Shown here: piece after piece, positions 1 through 8,673 of the stretch
Numbering within the stretch: the first letter of the stretch is position 1
How the letters are laid out: every line of letters starts with the position of its first letter
Source of the DNA: Streptomyces griseiscabiei
GTDB taxonomy: Bacteria > Actinomycetota > Actinomycetes > Streptomycetales > Streptomycetaceae
Assembly: GCF_020010925.1 (NCBI RefSeq)
Contig: NZ_JAGJBZ010000007.1
Location: 1-47,953 of the forward strand
Reading direction: 5' to 3'
DNA: 47,953 nt
Notes under the pieces: generated by a model
What the model saw: the letters and a program-made list of their open reading frames with translations, nothing else
Databases searched by the model: none
What the model was told of the DNA's origin: nothing
Made by a program: the position numbers and the translations under genes

Positions 1-131
1 ACGGCCGAGAGGCGCGCCCGCGGGCCCGGGGGCCAGGACGCCGGCCAACCACCCCGCCCCGGCCCGAACCCCCGACAGCTTGCAAATCAGACCAACCCTG
101 CTCACGCCCCACACCCCCACCACACGGCATC

Positions 132-782
132 ATGACCGCCATGACCGAGGCAGGCACCGTCACCGTCACCGCCCGCGTGGCGTTCGGCACCAAGGAAGTT
201 CTCAAGGGGCTCAAGCCCTTGTTCAAGGCCGAGCGGGACCGAGCTCGGAAGCTGCGCAGCTCGCCGGAGTGGAGCGCCGTTGGCCTCCCCGGCCGGGAAG
301 CCGCGGCAAAGCGGGCCCAGTGGGCGATGTACAAGGCGCACCTGCGCGAGCGCGGCGAGCTGGTGGACACCTTGGACGTCCTGGTGACGAACGGCGTGCG
401 TGCCGAGCTGGCCGATCGAGGCTGGGATCACGAGTGGCCACCGGTGCCGCAGCAGGCGCTGAACATGGGCCGTTGGCCCGGTTCGCGGGATGGCGCGTGG
501 CCGGAGGGGGTGACGGTACGTCTGCCCTCGGGGCTGTACACCACGACGTTGTCGGCGTGCTGGCACACCAGCACTGAGGCGATCGAGAAGCTGCGGGACT
601 GGCGCGACAAGTACCCCGACGCGATGCCCACGCGGCAGTTCCGGTCCCAGGCTGAGGATGAGGCCCTGGATGAGTACAACCGGCTCGCAGATCAGGTGAC
701 AACGACCGGCGCGATCTGGCGGGCAGCCGTCACGCGCGGGATCGAGTCGGAGCCCACCATCCAAGAACGGATTGCAAACTAA
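132..782 (+). CDS. Hypothetical protein, 216 aa
   Basis: I do not recognise the family. The protein is soluble and mostly charged, with Arg/Lys-rich helices in the first 80 residues, a Gly/Trp/Pro-rich middle and a helical C-terminus. There is no signal peptide or membrane segment. Two in-frame ATGs (132 and 141) are possible and neither has a clear Shine-Dalgarno sequence. Coding is supported by strong third-position GC bias and by the lack of a credible competitor on the other strand. The gene stands first in a plus-strand series that continues with the zinc-binding protein at 970. The 131 bases before it hold nothing I can name. Confidence 0.6.
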   Translation: MTAMTEAGTVTVTARVAFGTKEVLKGLKPLFKAERDRARKLRSSPEWSAVGLPGREAAAKRAQWAMYKAHLRERGELVDTLDVLVTNGVRAELADRGWDHEWPPVPQQALNMGRWPGSRDGAWPEGVTVRLPSGLYTTTLSACWHTSTEAIEKLRDWRDKYPDAMPTRQFRSQAEDEALDEYNRLADQVTTTGAIWRAAVTRGIESEPTIQERIAN

Positions 783-969
783 AAACGTGCTGCTCAGAGC
801 CTATTTCGGTGGTTGCGTAGCGGGGGTTTTGGTGGCTACCGTCGTCGGTCATCAGCGGCGGCGGGGCGTCGTCGCGCGGCGACGAAGGGCGTGGTGCACG
901 GTGGGTCAGGCGGGCGAACTCGGGGACGGCCAGGAGCAGCAGCACGACGCAGCCGCGGGGGTGCCGGCC

Positions 970-2181
970 GTGTCCGAGGGACAGCAGCGGGGACCGGATC
1001 CGGGGAACTCGCCGGTGTCGTACCAGTGGTGGGGCGAAGTGCCGTGGATGCTGGCGTCGAAGTCGCAGCTGGCGCGGGCGGATCTGCCGCGTGAGCCTGG
1101 CGGGCCGGTGCGTGGCTGGGTGACGGGGCGGGACTTCCGCGGCCGCGAGATGGACATCGAGCTGTACTCGGTCGGGGAGTCGGTGCCGACGAAGGCGACG
1201 GGCGGGCAGCTGGCCGCCGCCGACCGGCGCCGTACGTCCACGGTGCGGGTGTGCTCGGACTGCGGCGCGAACTGCCAGCAGCCGCTGGCCGAGCGGCGGG
1301 GCCGGTACCTTTGCGCGATGTGCGCGAAGCTGGCGCGCATCGTCGACTTCCAGATCGAGCTGCGCGAGCGCCGGGAGGAACTGACCGAGTGGGCACGTCG
1401 GTTGCTGGCTGATCCGGCGTTGGCGGTGGTGTGGGTCGACGTCCTGGCGGCCGAGCCCACGCCGTCCGGTCGGCGCCGGCCTCCGCTGGCGGCCCGTGTC
1501 CACGCCGTCGACGGAGACGGCCGCCTCCTGGTCGACGTCCTCGTACGGCTCGCCGGGCCCCGCACCAAGGGCGCACCGGCCGAGGCGGTCCCGCCGGAGG
1601 AGGGCGCCAAGGCCCTCCAGGCGGCCCTGGAGGGCCGCAGGCGCATCACCTGGACGTGGGGAGAGCTGGACGTGGTGACGGAGCGTCTGGCGGCTCTGGG
1701 ACACCCTGTGCGGCTCGGTTCGGCCGTCCCGACCGGCCCGGTCGTAGAACTCAACGTCCATCGGTGGAACACCTACCGCCGGAACTGGTCTGGCCAGGTG
1801 CGCGATCGCGTCGCGCAGTGGCGCGGCGAGCTGAACCCGGCCACCGGGGATCTCCGGATGCCGTGGGCACCCGGCACGGCTGATCGGCTGTTGCTCTGCC
1901 TGCAGCGCATGAGCGCCGACGCCGATGCGGGGCGGCCCGGACGCAGCCGTCGGGCCCGGCGGGAGGACGACGGCGCGGCGCCCAACGGCGCGTACGAGGT
2001 GCGGATCGCGGTGACCGGACCGGCCGAGGCTGCCGAGCGCCTTGCCGACTCCCTGACCGCCGTCGGCGTGGCCGCGCCCGGATCGGTGACCGGGCCGGTG
2101 CCCTCCCGCGAAGTCCCCGGCACGGTGGTGACGTACCTGGCGGGGAACCCGGCCGCATCGCTCCCCGAGGCGCGCGGGTGA
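970..2181 (+). CDS. RRQRL-like zinc-binding protein with long C-terminal extension, 403 aa
   Basis: The N-terminal ~120 residues follow the layout of the small actinobacterial RRQRL-motif zinc-binding proteins found beside transfer genes: a Trp-rich start, a short basic element (SKSQLARADL), a tyrosine-containing strand (ELYSVGE) and then Cys pairs (C95, C98, C102, C115, C118) that could bind zinc. A 280-residue extension of unknown function follows, with a Trp/Arg-rich core (NTYRRNW) and a basic stretch near residue 320. The open frame reaches back to 772 but the upstream part has no protein-like composition. I chose GTG at 970 because a G-rich tract lies 8 bases before it; GTG 961 is also possible. 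The role is unknown; DNA binding is a guess. A shorter relative is at 24619. Confidence 0.6.
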   Translation: MSEGQQRGPDPGNSPVSYQWWGEVPWMLASKSQLARADLPREPGGPVRGWVTGRDFRGREMDIELYSVGESVPTKATGGQLAAADRRRTSTVRVCSDCGANCQQPLAERRGRYLCAMCAKLARIVDFQIELRERREELTEWARRLLADPALAVVWVDVLAAEPTPSGRRRPPLAARVHAVDGDGRLLVDVLVRLAGPRTKGAPAEAVPPEEGAKALQAALEGRRRITWTWGELDVVTERLAALGHPVRLGSAVPTGPVVELNVHRWNTYRRNWSGQVRDRVAQWRGELNPATGDLRMPWAPGTADRLLLCLQRMSADADAGRPGRSRRARREDDGAAPNGAYEVRIAVTGPAEAAERLADSLTAVGVAAPGSVTGPVPSREVPGTVVTYLAGNPAASLPEARG

Positions 2182-2240
2182 CACGCCCTGATGGACCCAG
2201 GACCCAGCTCCTCCATCAAGAGCCGCGGCCTGGGAAAACG

Positions 2241-2289
2241 GCGGACCCAGGACCCAGGTTGGCGGGAGGATGCTGGGTCCTGGGTCCGC
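2241..2289 (+). terminator. Long hairpin after the RRQRL-like gene
   Basis: GGACCCAGGACCCA (2243-2256) pairs with TGGGTCCTGGGTCC (2274-2287), and two flanking base pairs extend it to a 16-bp perfect stem with a 17-base loop. A further direct copy of the 14-mer lies at 2193-2206, just after the stop at 2181, so alternative pairing is possible. It is a plausible transcription terminator, or part of the repeat-rich region that follows. Confidence 0.55.
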
Positions 2290-2298
2290 GCCCGGCGG

Positions 2299-2379
2299 TG
2301 ACACAGATCAGCTGATCAGTGACACAGATCGGTTCCCCGCCTGGGAAAACCCGGTGTCGATGACACAGATGACACAGTT
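2299..2379 (+). repeat. Four TGACACAGAT direct repeats
   Basis: Near-identical decamers start at 2299, 2320, 2361 and 2370 (the last reads TGACACAGTT). The palindrome GATCAGCTGATC (2306-2317) sits between the first two, and the same palindrome recurs at 19476-19487 upstream of the initiator gene. This is a protein-binding array in noncoding DNA. Candidates are a partition centromere, a secondary origin or a transfer control region. Confidence 0.6.
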
Positions 2380-2472
2380 GGCGGGACCGGCTCCGAGTCG
2401 GGGTCGCCATCACACGCCCGCGCGCGGGGCCGGCCGCCGCGTCCGTCTCCCGCAGGCCTCGCAAACCGTGGC

Positions 2473-2604
2473 TGTCACGCTGTCGCGCGCCATCGGAGAA
2501 GGGGCCGTTTTCGGGGTTCCAGACGGCGTTTGCGCAGTTCAGGGCTGTCACGCCGGGGAGCGTGACAGGGGGCGTGACACCCCAGCGTGACAAGGGGCGT
2601 GACA
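2473..2604 (+). repeat. GCGTGACA iterons (4 direct, 2 inverted)
   Basis: GCGTGACA occurs in direct orientation at 2560, 2572, 2585 and 2597, a 12-13-base period of just over one helical turn, and inverted as TGTCACGC at 2473 and 2546. The array ends about 140 bases before the coupling-ATPase start at 2749. Regular phasing suggests cooperative binding by one protein such as ParB, an initiator or a transfer regulator. The rest of 2182-2748 holds no convincing gene. Confidence 0.65.
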
Positions 2605-2748
2605 GGCCGCTGGCGGCCGCCGCTTCCTGGGTGCAGTGTCCACGGCAGCGTGGGCCCTTCTCCGCTCCCGCCGTGGCGACTTGACCAGCGTAGCGGCACT
2701 AAATTGAGCGGCTGGATCGACACGACCATCTGGTCAGGGGGCAAGGCC

Positions 2749-4881
2749 ATGGATGCCGAGGGCAGGTACGACGCGCAGCACCCGCACGACCGGGTGCCGG
2801 AGCCGCCTGCACAGCCGCCGGCCGTGCCGACGTCCCGAATACCGGAGCCGCCGACGTACGCGCCGGGCTCGGTGCCGGGCTCCGAGGGAGCGGCGTTCCT
2901 CGCGTGGCTGCGGGCGCCGCGGCCCGAAGCCGGGCCGGGGATCTGGCGGTTGGGGCACAAGCCCCGCCCGAAGGAGGAGCCGGAGCGGGTGCCCGGGCGC
3001 CAGCTGGTGATCGGTGCGCTGCTGGCCCTGCTGGTGGCGTGGATGGTCTGGTCGCTTCTGTACAACGGCTATCTGGGCTGGTGGTGGTTCCTCCCGCTGG
3101 AGTTGGTGACACCCGACTCATGGCGGCACGGGCAGGCCGGGCCGGTGGCCACGGTGGTGACGTACTACGGCTACTACGCCCTGGTCGGCGGTGGGCTGTT
3201 GTTCGCCGCAGGAAAGATCGGGCGGTGGGGCGAGGTGTGGCGGCGGTACATCGGCCCGCGCTTCAAGCCGGCCGAGGCCGAGCTCCCGCCGCCGCCTCCG
3301 GGTGAGGATCCTGCCGAGTGGCCGCAGCTGCGGGCCGCCGGGGCGGGGGCGGCCGCCGACCGGCTCGCGGCCGATGCTCGTGCCGGGCTGATGCGCGACG
3401 TCGACCACGCCCGGATCATGCGGGCCTGGCAGTCCGTACGCTCCGGCCGTCATCCGCTCCCGTCGTTCAGCGCTGCCGTCCTCGAGGCAGGGGCGGCGGC
3501 GTGTGCGCACCCGTCCGGGGTGCGGGATCTGCCCGCCCGGTCCGCGCGGCACGATCTGCTGGCTCACCAGGTGCGGCTGGGCACGGCGGTCGACGATCCG
3601 AAGAACCCGTACGCGTACCGGTCGGCCGGGCTGGCGGTCGGCCCGGAGGTGCTGGGCACCTCGCTGCTGGCCGTCGGCCCGTCCGGGTCGGGCAAGACTC
3701 AGCTGGTGGTCCGCCCGATCACGGAGGCGCTGTGTCTGCAGGCCCTCGCGGGGCGGGCCGCGGTGGTGGTCGTCGGCGCGGCCGGGGCGATGCTGGGAGG
3801 CGGCGAGCAGTACGACGTCGTGATCCGGATCGGCGACCCCTCCTCCGCGTACGACCTGGATCTGTACGGCGGCACAACCGATCCGGATGAGGCGGCCGCC
3901 GTGCTCGCTGAGGCCCTGGTCGGCGATCTCGTCAGCGAGCAGGCAGGCGGGGACAGCCGGAGGGCGGCGACGGCGCTTGCCCAGTTGCTCGGTCCGTTCC
4001 GTGCGGTCCACGACCGGTTCCCCTCGGTTGCGGAGCTGCGGCAGCTCCTGGACGGCGCGCCCGCGCAGATCGAGAAGCTGCGCCGGTCGCTGGAGGAGTC
4101 GGGCCAGGAGGCGATGCTGCGCGAACTCGATGCCCGCGAACGGCAGTCCGCCGCGTCGGGTGATGCCGGGTCGGTGCTCGCCGACCGGATCGCGCTGCTG
4201 GACCGGCCTGCCTTCGCTTCCTTCTTCGACACCACGGGCGAGGGCCGGCCGTTCTCGCTGCGGGCCCTCGATCACCCGGTGCGGGTGCGGATCGATCTGC
4301 CCGACCGGGGGCATGCCGACGCGTCCCGGGTCCTGGCCCGGCTGCTGCTGGCGCAGTTCACGGCGAGTGTGGTGCACCGCGAGGACCGCTCGCTGTTCGC
4401 CTGCCTGGTCCTCGATGACGCCGCCCGTGCCATCACCACGGAGGCGGTGCGGGGCGTGCAGCGCCTGCGGTCGGCGAACGCGGGTGTGGTGCTCGTGCTG
4501 CGCGCCCTCGATGAGGTGCCGGCGGCGCTGCGGGGGTCGCTGCTGGGGGCGGTCGGCTGCCGGGTGGCGCTGTCGGGTCTCACCGCATGGGACGGGCAGC
4601 AGTTCGCCGAAGTGTGGGGCAAGGAGTGGATCGAGGCGCGCGACGTCACCGACCGGCAGATCATTGCCGAGACGGCCGGGGGCAAGGCGTGGCATCTGCT
4701 GCGGCAGGCGATCAGCGGGAAGGCGCCGACGCAGCGCGCGGTGACGGTACGGCAGGTCGAACGGGAGCGGTGGTCGCCCTCCGAGCTCGCGCACGCGGTG
4801 CCGCCCGGGCACGCGGTGATCTCGCTGTCGTCCGTCGACGGCGGGCACACCTCGCCCCTTCTGGTGAATCTGCGCGGCTGA
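2749..4881 (+). CDS. VirD4/TraG-like membrane coupling ATPase, 710 aa
   Basis: This is a putative conjugative coupling ATPase. The N-terminal 80 residues are Pro/Glu-rich and probably cytosolic. Two membrane segments follow (about 85-119 and 131-157), then a large cytosolic ATPase domain with Walker A GPSGSGKT at 310-317 and a Walker B-like strand ending in two Asp (LVLDDA) near 552-557. VirD4/TraG proteins pump DNA or effectors through the inner membrane; this member is diverged, so the substrate is unknown. The start is the ATG at 2749, with AGGGGG about 8 bases upstream; an in-frame extension to 2587 would run into the iteron region and is rejected. It converges on the minus-strand transfer cluster at a shared terminator. 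Confidence 0.75.
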   Translation: MDAEGRYDAQHPHDRVPEPPAQPPAVPTSRIPEPPTYAPGSVPGSEGAAFLAWLRAPRPEAGPGIWRLGHKPRPKEEPERVPGRQLVIGALLALLVAWMVWSLLYNGYLGWWWFLPLELVTPDSWRHGQAGPVATVVTYYGYYALVGGGLLFAAGKIGRWGEVWRRYIGPRFKPAEAELPPPPPGEDPAEWPQLRAAGAGAAADRLAADARAGLMRDVDHARIMRAWQSVRSGRHPLPSFSAAVLEAGAAACAHPSGVRDLPARSARHDLLAHQVRLGTAVDDPKNPYAYRSAGLAVGPEVLGTSLLAVGPSGSGKTQLVVRPITEALCLQALAGRAAVVVVGAAGAMLGGGEQYDVVIRIGDPSSAYDLDLYGGTTDPDEAAAVLAEALVGDLVSEQAGGDSRRAATALAQLLGPFRAVHDRFPSVAELRQLLDGAPAQIEKLRRSLEESGQEAMLRELDARERQSAASGDAGSVLADRIALLDRPAFASFFDTTGEGRPFSLRALDHPVRVRIDLPDRGHADASRVLARLLLAQFTASVVHREDRSLFACLVLDDAARAITTEAVRGVQRLRSANAGVVLVLRALDEVPAALRGSLLGAVGCRVALSGLTAWDGQQFAEVWGKEWIEARDVTDRQIIAETAGGKAWHLLRQAISGKAPTQRAVTVRQVERERWSPSELAHAVPPGHAVISLSSVDGGHTSPLLVNLRG

Positions 4882-4906
4882 CCGCGCGGCGGCTGGACGA
4901 CGCGAT

Positions 4907-4939
4907 CGGGCCCCGGAAGCCTGTGCCTTCCGGGGCCCG
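4907..4939. terminator. Bidirectional terminator between convergent genes
   Basis: A perfect 13-bp stem (4907-4919 with 4927-4939) has a 7-base loop. It lies between the stop codons of the VirD4-like gene (plus) and the VirB6-like gene (minus), so it can serve both. It lacks a T-tract, as is common in Streptomyces. Confidence 0.75.
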
Positions 4940-4959
4940 TCGTGTGGGTGCTGCCTGGG

Positions 4960-6060
4960 TTACTTGTCGTCCTTGGGCTTCGGCTTCGGGGTGCGGTTGC
5001 CGTGGGCGCCGATGCCTCCGGTGGCCGGGTTCGACGGCCGAGGGGTGCCGTTGCGCGAGGTGCCGTTGACGCTGCCGCCGCGGTCGCCGTGAGTGGAGAT
5101 GCCGCGCTGGACGCCGACCGCCGCGTTGGGCGCGCCGCCGGTAACCGCTCGGGTCGCGCCGCCGGCGGTACGGGCCACCTTCCGGGCGACTTGGATGCTG
5201 TCGCCGAACCCGGGGAACTTGAAGATCAGATATGCGGCGGCACCGAGCGCGGCAGCGGAGATGCCCAGGCCGGTGACGACGGGGCCCTGCTCACCGGTGT
5301 TCTCCAGGGCGGCCGCCAGGCCCAGGATGATCACCACGATCGGTTCGATCAGGATCAGGCCGACCATGAGCGCGGCCCAGCGGCGTATGTGACCCCACAG
5401 GTCCTTGTCGACCAGGCCGGAGTAGACGACGACTCCCAGCAGGGCGCCGGCGTACAGGCTCATGGCCCGCAGGACCAGCAGCAGCCATATCGCGCCGCAC
5501 AGCGCGATCGTCAGCAGCGAGGCGGCGATCTGGATGATAGGGCCGCCGCCGATCTTGCCGTCCTTGAGGGCGGTGCCGAGGGAGGCGAACACGCCGCCGG
5601 GCTCGCCTCCGAGGGCGGAGACCAAGACGTCGGTGACTCCGCTGACCGCGTTGACGAGGGTGTAGAGGATGAGCGGGGTGAAGGCGGCGGCGCCGACCGC
5701 GATCCACAGCAGGCCGATCGCCTCCGAGAAGGCGGTGGTCATCGGCACCCCGCGTACGGCGCGCTTGGCGACGGCCAGCAGCCACAGGATCAGGACCAGG
5801 ATCGTGGAGGCGGCGAAGACGACCGCGTACTGCTGCAGGAAGCCCTGGTTGGTGAAGTCCACGGCGTTGCGGTCGGTGATGGCCGTGCCGAGGTGCCGGG
5901 CCGTCCAGTCCGCGGCTTCCGCGACCTTCTGCGCGAGCTGGTGCAGCGGGTCGAGGCTGTTGAGCGCGTCGCTGCCGCCGCCGCTGTTCTTGCTGCCGTC
6001 CTTGCAGTATTCGCCGGCGGCTCCGGCGACCGTGTCGCACGGCCCATCAGCGAACAGCAT
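4960..6060 (-). CDS. VirB6/TrbL-like conjugal transfer membrane protein, 366 aa
   Basis: This is a polytopic membrane protein of the VirB6/TrbL type, which in type IV secretion systems forms part of the inner-membrane channel. About 75 N-terminal residues contain two Cys (8 and 19) and no obvious signal peptide. About six hydrophobic segments follow, near 79-98, 113-138, 174-199, 202-216, 228-251 and 262-281. The C-terminal 80 residues are a basic, Gly/Asn/Pro-rich tail typical of actinobacterial TrbL-like proteins. GGAGCGAGGGG precedes the ATG. It is the last gene of the minus-strand cluster 4960-10002. Assignment rests on topology and context rather than a diagnostic motif. Confidence 0.65.
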   Translation of the reverse strand: MLFADGPCDTVAGAAGEYCKDGSKNSGGGSDALNSLDPLHQLAQKVAEAADWTARHLGTAITDRNAVDFTNQGFLQQYAVVFAASTILVLILWLLAVAKRAVRGVPMTTAFSEAIGLLWIAVGAAAFTPLILYTLVNAVSGVTDVLVSALGGEPGGVFASLGTALKDGKIGGGPIIQIAASLLTIALCGAIWLLLVLRAMSLYAGALLGVVVYSGLVDKDLWGHIRRWAALMVGLILIEPIVVIILGLAAALENTGEQGPVVTGLGISAAALGAAAYLIFKFPGFGDSIQVARKVARTAGGATRAVTGGAPNAAVGVQRGISTHGDRGGSVNGTSRNGTPRPSNPATGGIGAHGNRTPKPKPKDDK

Positions 6061-6126
6061 CGGCCCCTCGCTCCTGATCGTGAAGTGGGTGGTGCGGCAC
6101 GGGAGTTCCCCCCTTGGTGGTGACGG

Positions 6127-6432
6127 TCAGTGCAGCGTACGGCGGGCTTGGCGCAGCTGGGTAACGGCGGTGGTCGTGTACTGGCCAGCCTGGTTCAGCG
6201 CGGTCACGGTCTGGTCGGTGGGCGGTCCGGACCGGTTCAGATGTCCGTACGCGGCGGCGAGTTGCTGCAGGACGGTGGCGGCCGCGGTGTGGAGCCGGGT
6301 GAGGTCGTCGACGCCCTGGCGGACGAACTGGGGGTGGCTCCACTCGGCCCGGCCGGCCTGCACGTCGCGGACAAGCCGCTCGAGGGCGTCGGCGGCGACG
6401 CGGGCGTGCATAGATGGGTTTTGAGCGGTCAT
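6127..6432 (-). CDS. Small helical protein in transfer cluster, 101 aa
   Basis: I do not recognise the family. The protein is almost entirely amphipathic helix, Ala/Gln/Thr-rich with His and Arg, has no membrane segment, and looks like a soluble coiled-coil or helical-bundle partner. The start at 6432 is preceded by GGAGAGGG; an upstream GTG in frame would add eight residues but lacks a ribosome site. It lies between the FtsK-like motor gene and the VirB6-like gene, both on the same strand, so an accessory transfer function is inferred from context only. Confidence 0.6.
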   Translation of the reverse strand: MTAQNPSMHARVAADALERLVRDVQAGRAEWSHPQFVRQGVDDLTRLHTAAATVLQQLAAAYGHLNRSGPPTDQTVTALNQAGQYTTTAVTQLRQARRTLH

Positions 6433-6470
6433 CGGCCCTCTCCCCGGGGGTGGCAAATCGACGTGTCCGA

Positions 6471-6593
6471 CGTGTCATTGCAGGTCACGGCCTGCCGGTG
6501 GCCTGGCGGCGGCGGACAGGCCGCCAGGTCGTACGGCAGGCTGGCCGTGGTGCGGGACGCGCTGCGGACAGGCCATGGCAGGACACTGACACG
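6471..6593. repeat. Intergenic repeat, copy A
   Basis: About 75 bases at the left of this interval are nearly identical to 12082-12160, including the core GGCCTGGCGGCGGCGGACAG and the following GTCGTAC block. The element carries internal inverted repeats (GCCTG/CAGGC) and is bounded by GTGTCA and TGACAC. It sits immediately downstream of the FtsK/TraB-like gene, the position of clt in small Streptomyces plasmids. No gene is seen here. Confidence 0.6.
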
Positions 6594-6604
6594 CCGGGGC
6601 CAGG

Positions 6605-8653
6605 TCACGACAGGGCGCCTTTGATGTCGGCCAGCCGGTAGGCAGTCGGCCGGCCGGGGCCATCGAGCCGCACGGTGGGGATGTCCAGCTTCTCCTTCTT
6701 CAGCCGGGACTTGAGGGTGCGGCCGATCATGGCGAGCCGGTCATCGCGGCCTTCCCAGCGTCCCCAGACGGCCGGGTCGGCGGCGACCAGGCCGTCGGCA
6801 AGCTGCGCGACGGTCAAGGCCTCGGGATCACTGTGCGTGGCGAAGATGTCGAACAGCAGGCGGACGGTCTCCGGCAGCGCGGCCGTCGCCGTGGCCGTGC
6901 CCGCGGCCGTCTCCAGGCGGGGCAGGCCGGCGGCGATCCGGTCGCGGGTGCGGCGATCGGCCTCGGCCGAGGGCAGCGGTGTGACGTACCGAAGGATGGG
7001 TTCGCGGTGCCGGGGGGTCATGGCGTAGAAGCGTCCGGCGTCGGCGGGGAAGCCGGGCTCGGGGGAGGGCACCAGCAGGTGCGGCAGCCAGCCGCGGGAA
7101 ACGGCGTCCGCGCGGCCGACCACGATCGGGACGTCGGCGGCCCGGCAGGGCAGCATGATCCGGATGTTGAAGGCGTCGGCGATCGCGTCGGACAGCACGT
7201 CGCTGGTGGCGTCCTGAGTGACCAGCACGATGGAGATCAGGGCCTCGCGCCCGGTACGCAGCAGGTCGACCGCGAGTGCCTTGCCGCGCTTGGACAGCTT
7301 CGGGAACTCATCGAGTACGGCGATGATGGCCGGCCCGTCCGGTGTGGGCTGCCAGCTGTCCTGGGTGGGCGGCATGGAGGCGATGCGGGTCTTGGCCCGT
7401 TCCAGCAAGGCCTCCAGGACGTCCTCGGCCTCCTGCGGCGTGCGGGCGGTCATGACGGCGGCCGGGGCGATGGCCTTGAGCCCGCGCTTGACGGGGTCGA
7501 CGTCGACGATGACCGCGTCGTGGCAGGCAGTGACGTACTCAGCGATCGCCTGCACCATCGCGGTCTTGCCGCCGCCGGTGTCCGCCACGATGATCACGTG
7601 CTGCCCCGCCAGGACGACCGGGGTCGTCTCGCCCTCGAGGGAGATGCCGAGGCTGACCTGGTTGCGGATGCTGCACGACAGCGGCGCCCGCTCCGGGTAC
7701 GGCGGCGGGTCGGCGAACGGATCGCGGGTGAGGATCTGCAAGGTGACCAGTGCGGCGTCGTTCGGGTCGGCGGGCTGCGCCATCACCCGCGACTCGCCCA
7801 CCCGCAGCGTCTTGGCCAGCTGCTTGAGGACGCTCACCACTTCGCCGGATTCGATGACCAGCGGCACCTTCCAGCCGTAGACGGTCTCCTCCGGGATCAG
7901 CACCTCGGAGACCTTGACCTTCGCCGCCTCCTTCTTCAGCGCGAGCCGTACCGCTTCCCGCGCCTGGCGCGGGTTGTTGCCGGCCTCGCGGATCGGGAAC
8001 GGCTCCGGGTCGTCGTCCTCGAGCTCGGTGTGGGCGGGTGCCGTCGACGGGACGAACAGCAGCTTGGGCACCGGCGGGCGGCGCCGGGTGGGGTTACGGC
8101 CCTGCGCGAAGGCCACGATCAGGAAGACGGCGATGGTGGCCGCGGTGACCGCGAGGCCGACGGTTATGGAGATCCACCACAGCAGCGCCCACAGGAGCGG
8201 CAGGGCGAGGAACCAGGCGAAGGCGGCTCGGTGGCGGGTGCGGGCGACCTGGCCGTAGCCGATCTGCAGCATCGAGTCGGTGACTTCGAGGTGCTTGAAC
8301 TCCTCCTGGCCGATGCGCATCTGCAGCTGCGCCCACTGCATCATCCGGTAGCTGATGATCGGGGAGGCCCCGTATCCGCCGCCGTAGTAGCCGCCGCCAC
8401 CGCGGCCGCCGCCGCGCCGCATCATCTGCATGCGCTGCATCTGCATGTAGGTCTGCTGCCGCTGCTGGTCCTTCAGCAGCTTGATGTTGGACTGGACTTC
8501 AGCGTTGGCCCGCTGTCGCATCGCCCGCCACATGCGGTACTGATCGTTGAGGATCTTGTGCGCGACATGCGTGTCCGTCAGATCCTCGGCACGCCACCAG
8601 CGGCCCCACTCGGCACGCAGGTGGCGCACCCCATCGCTGAAGGTGCCGGCCAT
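6605..8653 (-). CDS. FtsK/TraB-like DNA motor ATPase, 682 aa
   Basis: The N-terminal 140 residues are charged, with a Met/Gln-rich helix and a Gly/Tyr-rich stretch (81-96). Two membrane spans follow at about 143-184. The cytosolic ATPase domain has Walker A ADTGGGKT (357-364) and Walker B VLDEFP (446-451), the arrangement of FtsK/SpoIIIE and of TraB, the hexameric pump that moves double-stranded plasmid DNA between Streptomyces hyphae. The last ~80 residues form a winged-helix-like domain that could read a recognition sequence, like TraB's C-terminus. ATG 8653 was chosen because the 68 residues upstream are Arg/Asp-rich shadow sequence. Repeat copy A lies just after the stop. Confidence 0.75.
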   Translation of the reverse strand: MAGTFSDGVRHLRAEWGRWWRAEDLTDTHVAHKILNDQYRMWRAMRQRANAEVQSNIKLLKDQQRQQTYMQMQRMQMMRRGGGRGGGGYYGGGYGASPIISYRMMQWAQLQMRIGQEEFKHLEVTDSMLQIGYGQVARTRHRAAFAWFLALPLLWALLWWISITVGLAVTAATIAVFLIVAFAQGRNPTRRRPPVPKLLFVPSTAPAHTELEDDDPEPFPIREAGNNPRQAREAVRLALKKEAAKVKVSEVLIPEETVYGWKVPLVIESGEVVSVLKQLAKTLRVGESRVMAQPADPNDAALVTLQILTRDPFADPPPYPERAPLSCSIRNQVSLGISLEGETTPVVLAGQHVIIVADTGGGKTAMVQAIAEYVTACHDAVIVDVDPVKRGLKAIAPAAVMTARTPQEAEDVLEALLERAKTRIASMPPTQDSWQPTPDGPAIIAVLDEFPKLSKRGKALAVDLLRTGREALISIVLVTQDATSDVLSDAIADAFNIRIMLPCRAADVPIVVGRADAVSRGWLPHLLVPSPEPGFPADAGRFYAMTPRHREPILRYVTPLPSAEADRRTRDRIAAGLPRLETAAGTATATAALPETVRLLFDIFATHSDPEALTVAQLADGLVAADPAVWGRWEGRDDRLAMIGRTLKSRLKKEKLDIPTVRLDGPGRPTAYRLADIKGALS

Positions 8654-8673
8654 GGTTCCCCGTCTCCCCGTGC

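Noticed and set aside
730..2304. Long minus-strand open frame over the RRQRL-like gene
   Set aside because: Arg/Pro/Ala-rich shadow of the plus-strand gene, typical of GC-rich DNA; no ribosome site or domain.
3118..4848. 576-codon minus-strand frame over the VirD4-like gene
   Set aside because: Composition is antisense-like and the plus strand carries clear Walker motifs.
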